From: an uncultured Oxalobacteraceae bacterium
Lineage (GTDB): Bacteria; Pseudomonadota; Gammaproteobacteria; Burkholderiales; Burkholderiaceae
Direction of reading: 5' to 3'
NCBI GenBank assembly: GCA_946479255.1
Contig: CAMLFK010000106.1
Coordinates: 1 to 15,302, forward strand
DNA: 15,302 nucleotides
The position numbers were made by a program, and so were the translations under genes. Position 1 is the stretch's first letter. Each line of letters starts with the position of its first letter. The notes under the pieces are model-generated. The model did not search any database. It saw only the letters and a program-made list of their open reading frames with translations, and was not told where the DNA came from. Shown in pieces: positions 13,386 through 15,302 of this stretch.

Positions 13386-14936
13386 TCAGTCCTTCAGCCC
13401 GGCCACCAGGGCAGCGACCTTATCGGCATTCCCGCCCACCGCCTTGAGCAAGCGCTTGCCAAAGTCGGCATCGGCTTTCCAGAAATGCGAGAGCATGATG
13501 TTCAGGATGTCCTGATTTTGCACCCGCTTCAGGTCACCCGAGAGGTTGGTGATCAGGTCATCGCGGTCCTGCGAATTGAGCGAGCGGTAGAACTCGCCAG
13601 CCTGGCGGAAATTCAAGGTTTTGGCGGTGCGCTGCTGCTGGGTGCTGCCCGTTAGCGGCAACTGGGAACTGCGCGCGTTCGGATCCTCTTTGAACCCGCC
13701 CAGGCGGCTCGGCTGGTAATTGACAGTACCCTTGCGGCCGGAGATGTTGCCCGCGCCATCGGCGTGGTTGTTATTGACCGCCACCAGCGGCCGGTTGATC
13801 GGCAAAGATTGGAAGTTCGCGCCCAAACGGTGGTGCGCGGTGTCGATGTATGAGAACAGCCGGCCTTGCAGCATGCGGTCTTCCGAGGCTTCGATACCCG
13901 GCACCAGGTTGCCCGGGGCCAGTGCGACCTGCTCGGTCGCCTCAAAAAAGTTATCGGGAACCCGGTTCAACACCATGGTGCCGACTTTACGCTCTGCAAT
14001 GCCAGGCCAGACCTTGGTCGCATCGAGCGGATCGAAGTCGAACTTGTCCATGTCCTGCGGCCGCAGCACCTGGACCGTCAGGTCCCAGCTCGGGAACTGG
14101 CCCTTGGAGATCGCCTGGTACAGATCGATGGTGGCGTGGCTGGTGCTTTTGCCCTGCACGATAGCTAACTCGTGCGGTCGAAGGTTGCGCTCGCCCTGGC
14201 GCGATTTCCATGCGAACTTGGCGTACACATAGTCGCCGCGCGCATTGACCAGCTTGAGCGCGTGTACGCTGCTGCCGTGCATTTCGCGATAGCTGGCAGG
14301 GGTGCCCAGGTTGCTGTACACCCGGGTTAACATGTGGGTTGCTTCCGGGATGTGCGAGAAGAAATCAAATACGCGTTCCGGTTCCTGTACGTTGGTGACG
14401 GGGTCCGGCTTCAGGGCGTGGACCATGTCTGGAAACTTGATGGCGTCGCGGATGAAGAAAACGGGAAGATTATTGCCCACCAGGTCCCAGTTGCCTTCCT
14501 CCGTGTAGAACTTGGTGGCAAAGCCGCGCGGGTCGCGGTCGGTCTCGGCGCCGGAGCGCCCGCCGATCACCGTCGAGAAGCGGACGAATACCGGCGTAAG
14601 CTTGTTGGGTGCGAACAGCTTGGCCTTGGTCAAGTCGGACAGATCCTCGGTCGCCGTGAAAGTGCCGTGTGCGCCGGTGCCGCGTGCATGGACCACGCGC
14701 TCTGGAATGCGCTCGCGGTCGAAACGCTGCAATTTCTGGACGAGATGCACGTCTTGCAGCAGGGTGGGGCCGTTGGGACCGGCGGTCTGACTGTTCTGGT
14801 TATCGCCCACCGGCGCGCCATTATCCTTCGTGAGTGTTTGTGCCTGAGCGCCATGCGACAGGGCGATCAGCGCGGCCACCAGGGTCAGGGCGCATGTAGC
14901 AACCCGTCCTGCCGCTGAGTAGTTTATGGGCATCAT
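13386..14936 (-). CDS. katB: Periplasmic haem catalase, KatB-like
   Basis: This 516-residue monofunctional catalase breaks down hydrogen peroxide. A signal peptide (about 1-32, ending GAQA) points to the periplasm, as for Pseudomonas KatB, which the sequence strongly resembles (DNGAPVGDNQNSQTAGPNG, QRFDRERIPERVVHARG). The active site is intact: catalytic His83 in VVHARG, the distal Asn in VGNNLPVFFIRDA (155/156), and the haem-ligand Tyr363 in RLFSYIDTAHHRLGANF. Two adjacent ATGs exist; the first (14936) lies six bases after AGGAG (14943-14947 on the minus strand). The upstream region is AT-rich and has inverted repeats that might bind a peroxide-responsive regulator. It stands alone, downstream of the cspA-like gene but separated by a strong terminator. 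Confidence 0.95.
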   Translation of the reverse strand: MMPINYSAAGRVATCALTLVAALIALSHGAQAQTLTKDNGAPVGDNQNSQTAGPNGPTLLQDVHLVQKLQRFDRERIPERVVHARGTGAHGTFTATEDLSDLTKAKLFAPNKLTPVFVRFSTVIGGRSGAETDRDPRGFATKFYTEEGNWDLVGNNLPVFFIRDAIKFPDMVHALKPDPVTNVQEPERVFDFFSHIPEATHMLTRVYSNLGTPASYREMHGSSVHALKLVNARGDYVYAKFAWKSRQGERNLRPHELAIVQGKSTSHATIDLYQAISKGQFPSWDLTVQVLRPQDMDKFDFDPLDATKVWPGIAERKVGTMVLNRVPDNFFEATEQVALAPGNLVPGIEASEDRMLQGRLFSYIDTAHHRLGANFQSLPINRPLVAVNNNHADGAGNISGRKGTVNYQPSRLGGFKEDPNARSSQLPLTGSTQQQRTAKTLNFRQAGEFYRSLNSQDRDDLITNLSGDLKRVQNQDILNIMLSHFWKADADFGKRLLKAVGGNADKVAALVAGLKD

Positions 14937-14951
14937 AGTTTTCTCCTATCA

Positions 14952-14988
14952 ATTGTGTGTTTGTGATATTCATCATATTCCACACAAT
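14952..14988. promoter_or_regulatory. Inverted repeat upstream of catalase (possible operator)
   Basis: ATTGTGTG (14952-14959) and CACACAAT (14981-14988) are exact inverse copies separated by 21 bases, between the katB Shine-Dalgarno and the AT-rich region. Within the spacer ATATTC occurs twice, nine bases apart. No regulator can be named from this alone. Confidence 0.4.
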
Positions 14989-15047
14989 GACTTCTAGGAA
15001 ATTAATCGTTTCAATGATTCCGATAGTTTTATCCGATGCGGCGGGCG

Positions 15048-15078
15048 AAAAAAAACCCCGCTGCGAGAGCGGGGTTTT
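15048..15078 (-). terminator. Rho-independent terminator of the cold-shock gene
   Basis: Read on the minus strand, AAAACCCCGC (15078-15069) pairs with GCGGGGTTTT (15061-15052) across a 7-base loop, and the T-run extends to eight T's. It begins 17 bases after the cold-shock stop codon. It should also isolate the catalase gene from cold-shock transcription. Confidence 0.94.
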
Positions 15079-15094
15079 CGACATCTTGTAGAGC

Positions 15095-15298
15095 TTAGCC
15101 AGCCTGGATGTTGGAAGCTTGCTTGCCTTTAGGGCCCTGCGTGACTTCGAATTGAACTTTTTGACCTTCTTTGAGGGTCTTGAAACCGTTCATGTTGATT
15201 GCGGAGAAGTGCGCGAACAGATCTTCGCCGCCGTCATCTGGAGTGATGAAGCCAAAACCTTTGGAATCATTGAACCACTTAACTGTACCTGTTGCCAT
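15095..15298 (-). CDS. CspA-family cold-shock protein
   Basis: This 67-residue single cold-shock domain protein binds single-stranded RNA or DNA and acts as an RNA chaperone. Both nucleic-acid-binding motifs are present: KGFGFI (RNP1) and DLFAHF (RNP2-type, usually LFVHF), after [11 protein letters not shown]. Length and motifs match the family throughout. The start lies 4 bases from the window edge, so its promoter, long leader and ribosome site cannot be seen. Which Csp paralogue it is (A, C, D, E) cannot be settled, so no symbol is given. Confidence 0.97.
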   Translation of the reverse strand: MATGTVKWFNDSKGFGFITPDDGGEDLFAHFSAINMNGFKTLKEGQKVQFEVTQGPKGKQASNIQAG

Positions 15299-15302
15299 AA
15301 AA

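Overview
The window reads as chromosomal DNA from a GC-rich betaproteobacterium. The Oxalobacteraceae (Massilia, Duganella, Janthinobacterium) are my best guess. This rests on codon usage, on the divergent murJ/rpsT pair next to an RsuA-family pseudouridine synthase and icd, and on the general look of the proteins; no database search was possible.

Bases 1-6210 hold the end of a tightly packed plus-strand operon for an envelope-spanning machine of the type II secretion / type IV pilus superfamily. In order it has the C-terminus of a GspE/PilB-type ATPase, PilM-, PilN-, PilO- and PilP/GspC-like assembly proteins, a lipoprotein secretin with an N-terminal TPR-like region, and three pseudopilin-type proteins. 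Most junctions are 4-base NTGA stop/start overlaps, so the genes are probably translationally coupled. The inner-membrane platform is of pilus type (PilMNOP) while the first two pseudopilins look like GspG, so this is a hybrid rather than a textbook T2SS. The third pseudopilin lacks the usual Glu+5 and carries a long Pro/Glu/Lys-rich tail.

Bases 6211-10305 are housekeeping: murJ (lipid II flippase, minus), a strong sigma70-like promoter and long leader before rpsT (ribosomal protein S20, plus), a perfect bidirectional terminator, rluE-like pseudouridine synthase (minus) and icd (NADP isocitrate dehydrogenase, plus). A 315-base gap with no convincing gene follows.

Bases 10621-13261 hold a curli (functional amyloid) locus in the order csgE, csgF, csgG, a short open frame with one perfect curlin repeat (a likely csgB relic), and one complete curlin gene. 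CsgG forms the outer-membrane pore, CsgE caps it from the periplasm, CsgF couples it to nucleation outside, and the curlin is the exported fibre subunit. No csgD or csgC is present in the window. By alignment from memory, residues lining both known constrictions of the CsgG-CsgF channel differ from E. coli (CsgG Tyr51 to Ala and Asn55 to Ser; CsgF Asn17 to Leu).

Bases 13386-15298 hold two minus-strand genes: a periplasmic KatB-type catalase with a signal peptide, preceded by an AT-rich region with inverted repeats, and a CspA-family cold-shock protein with its own strong terminator.
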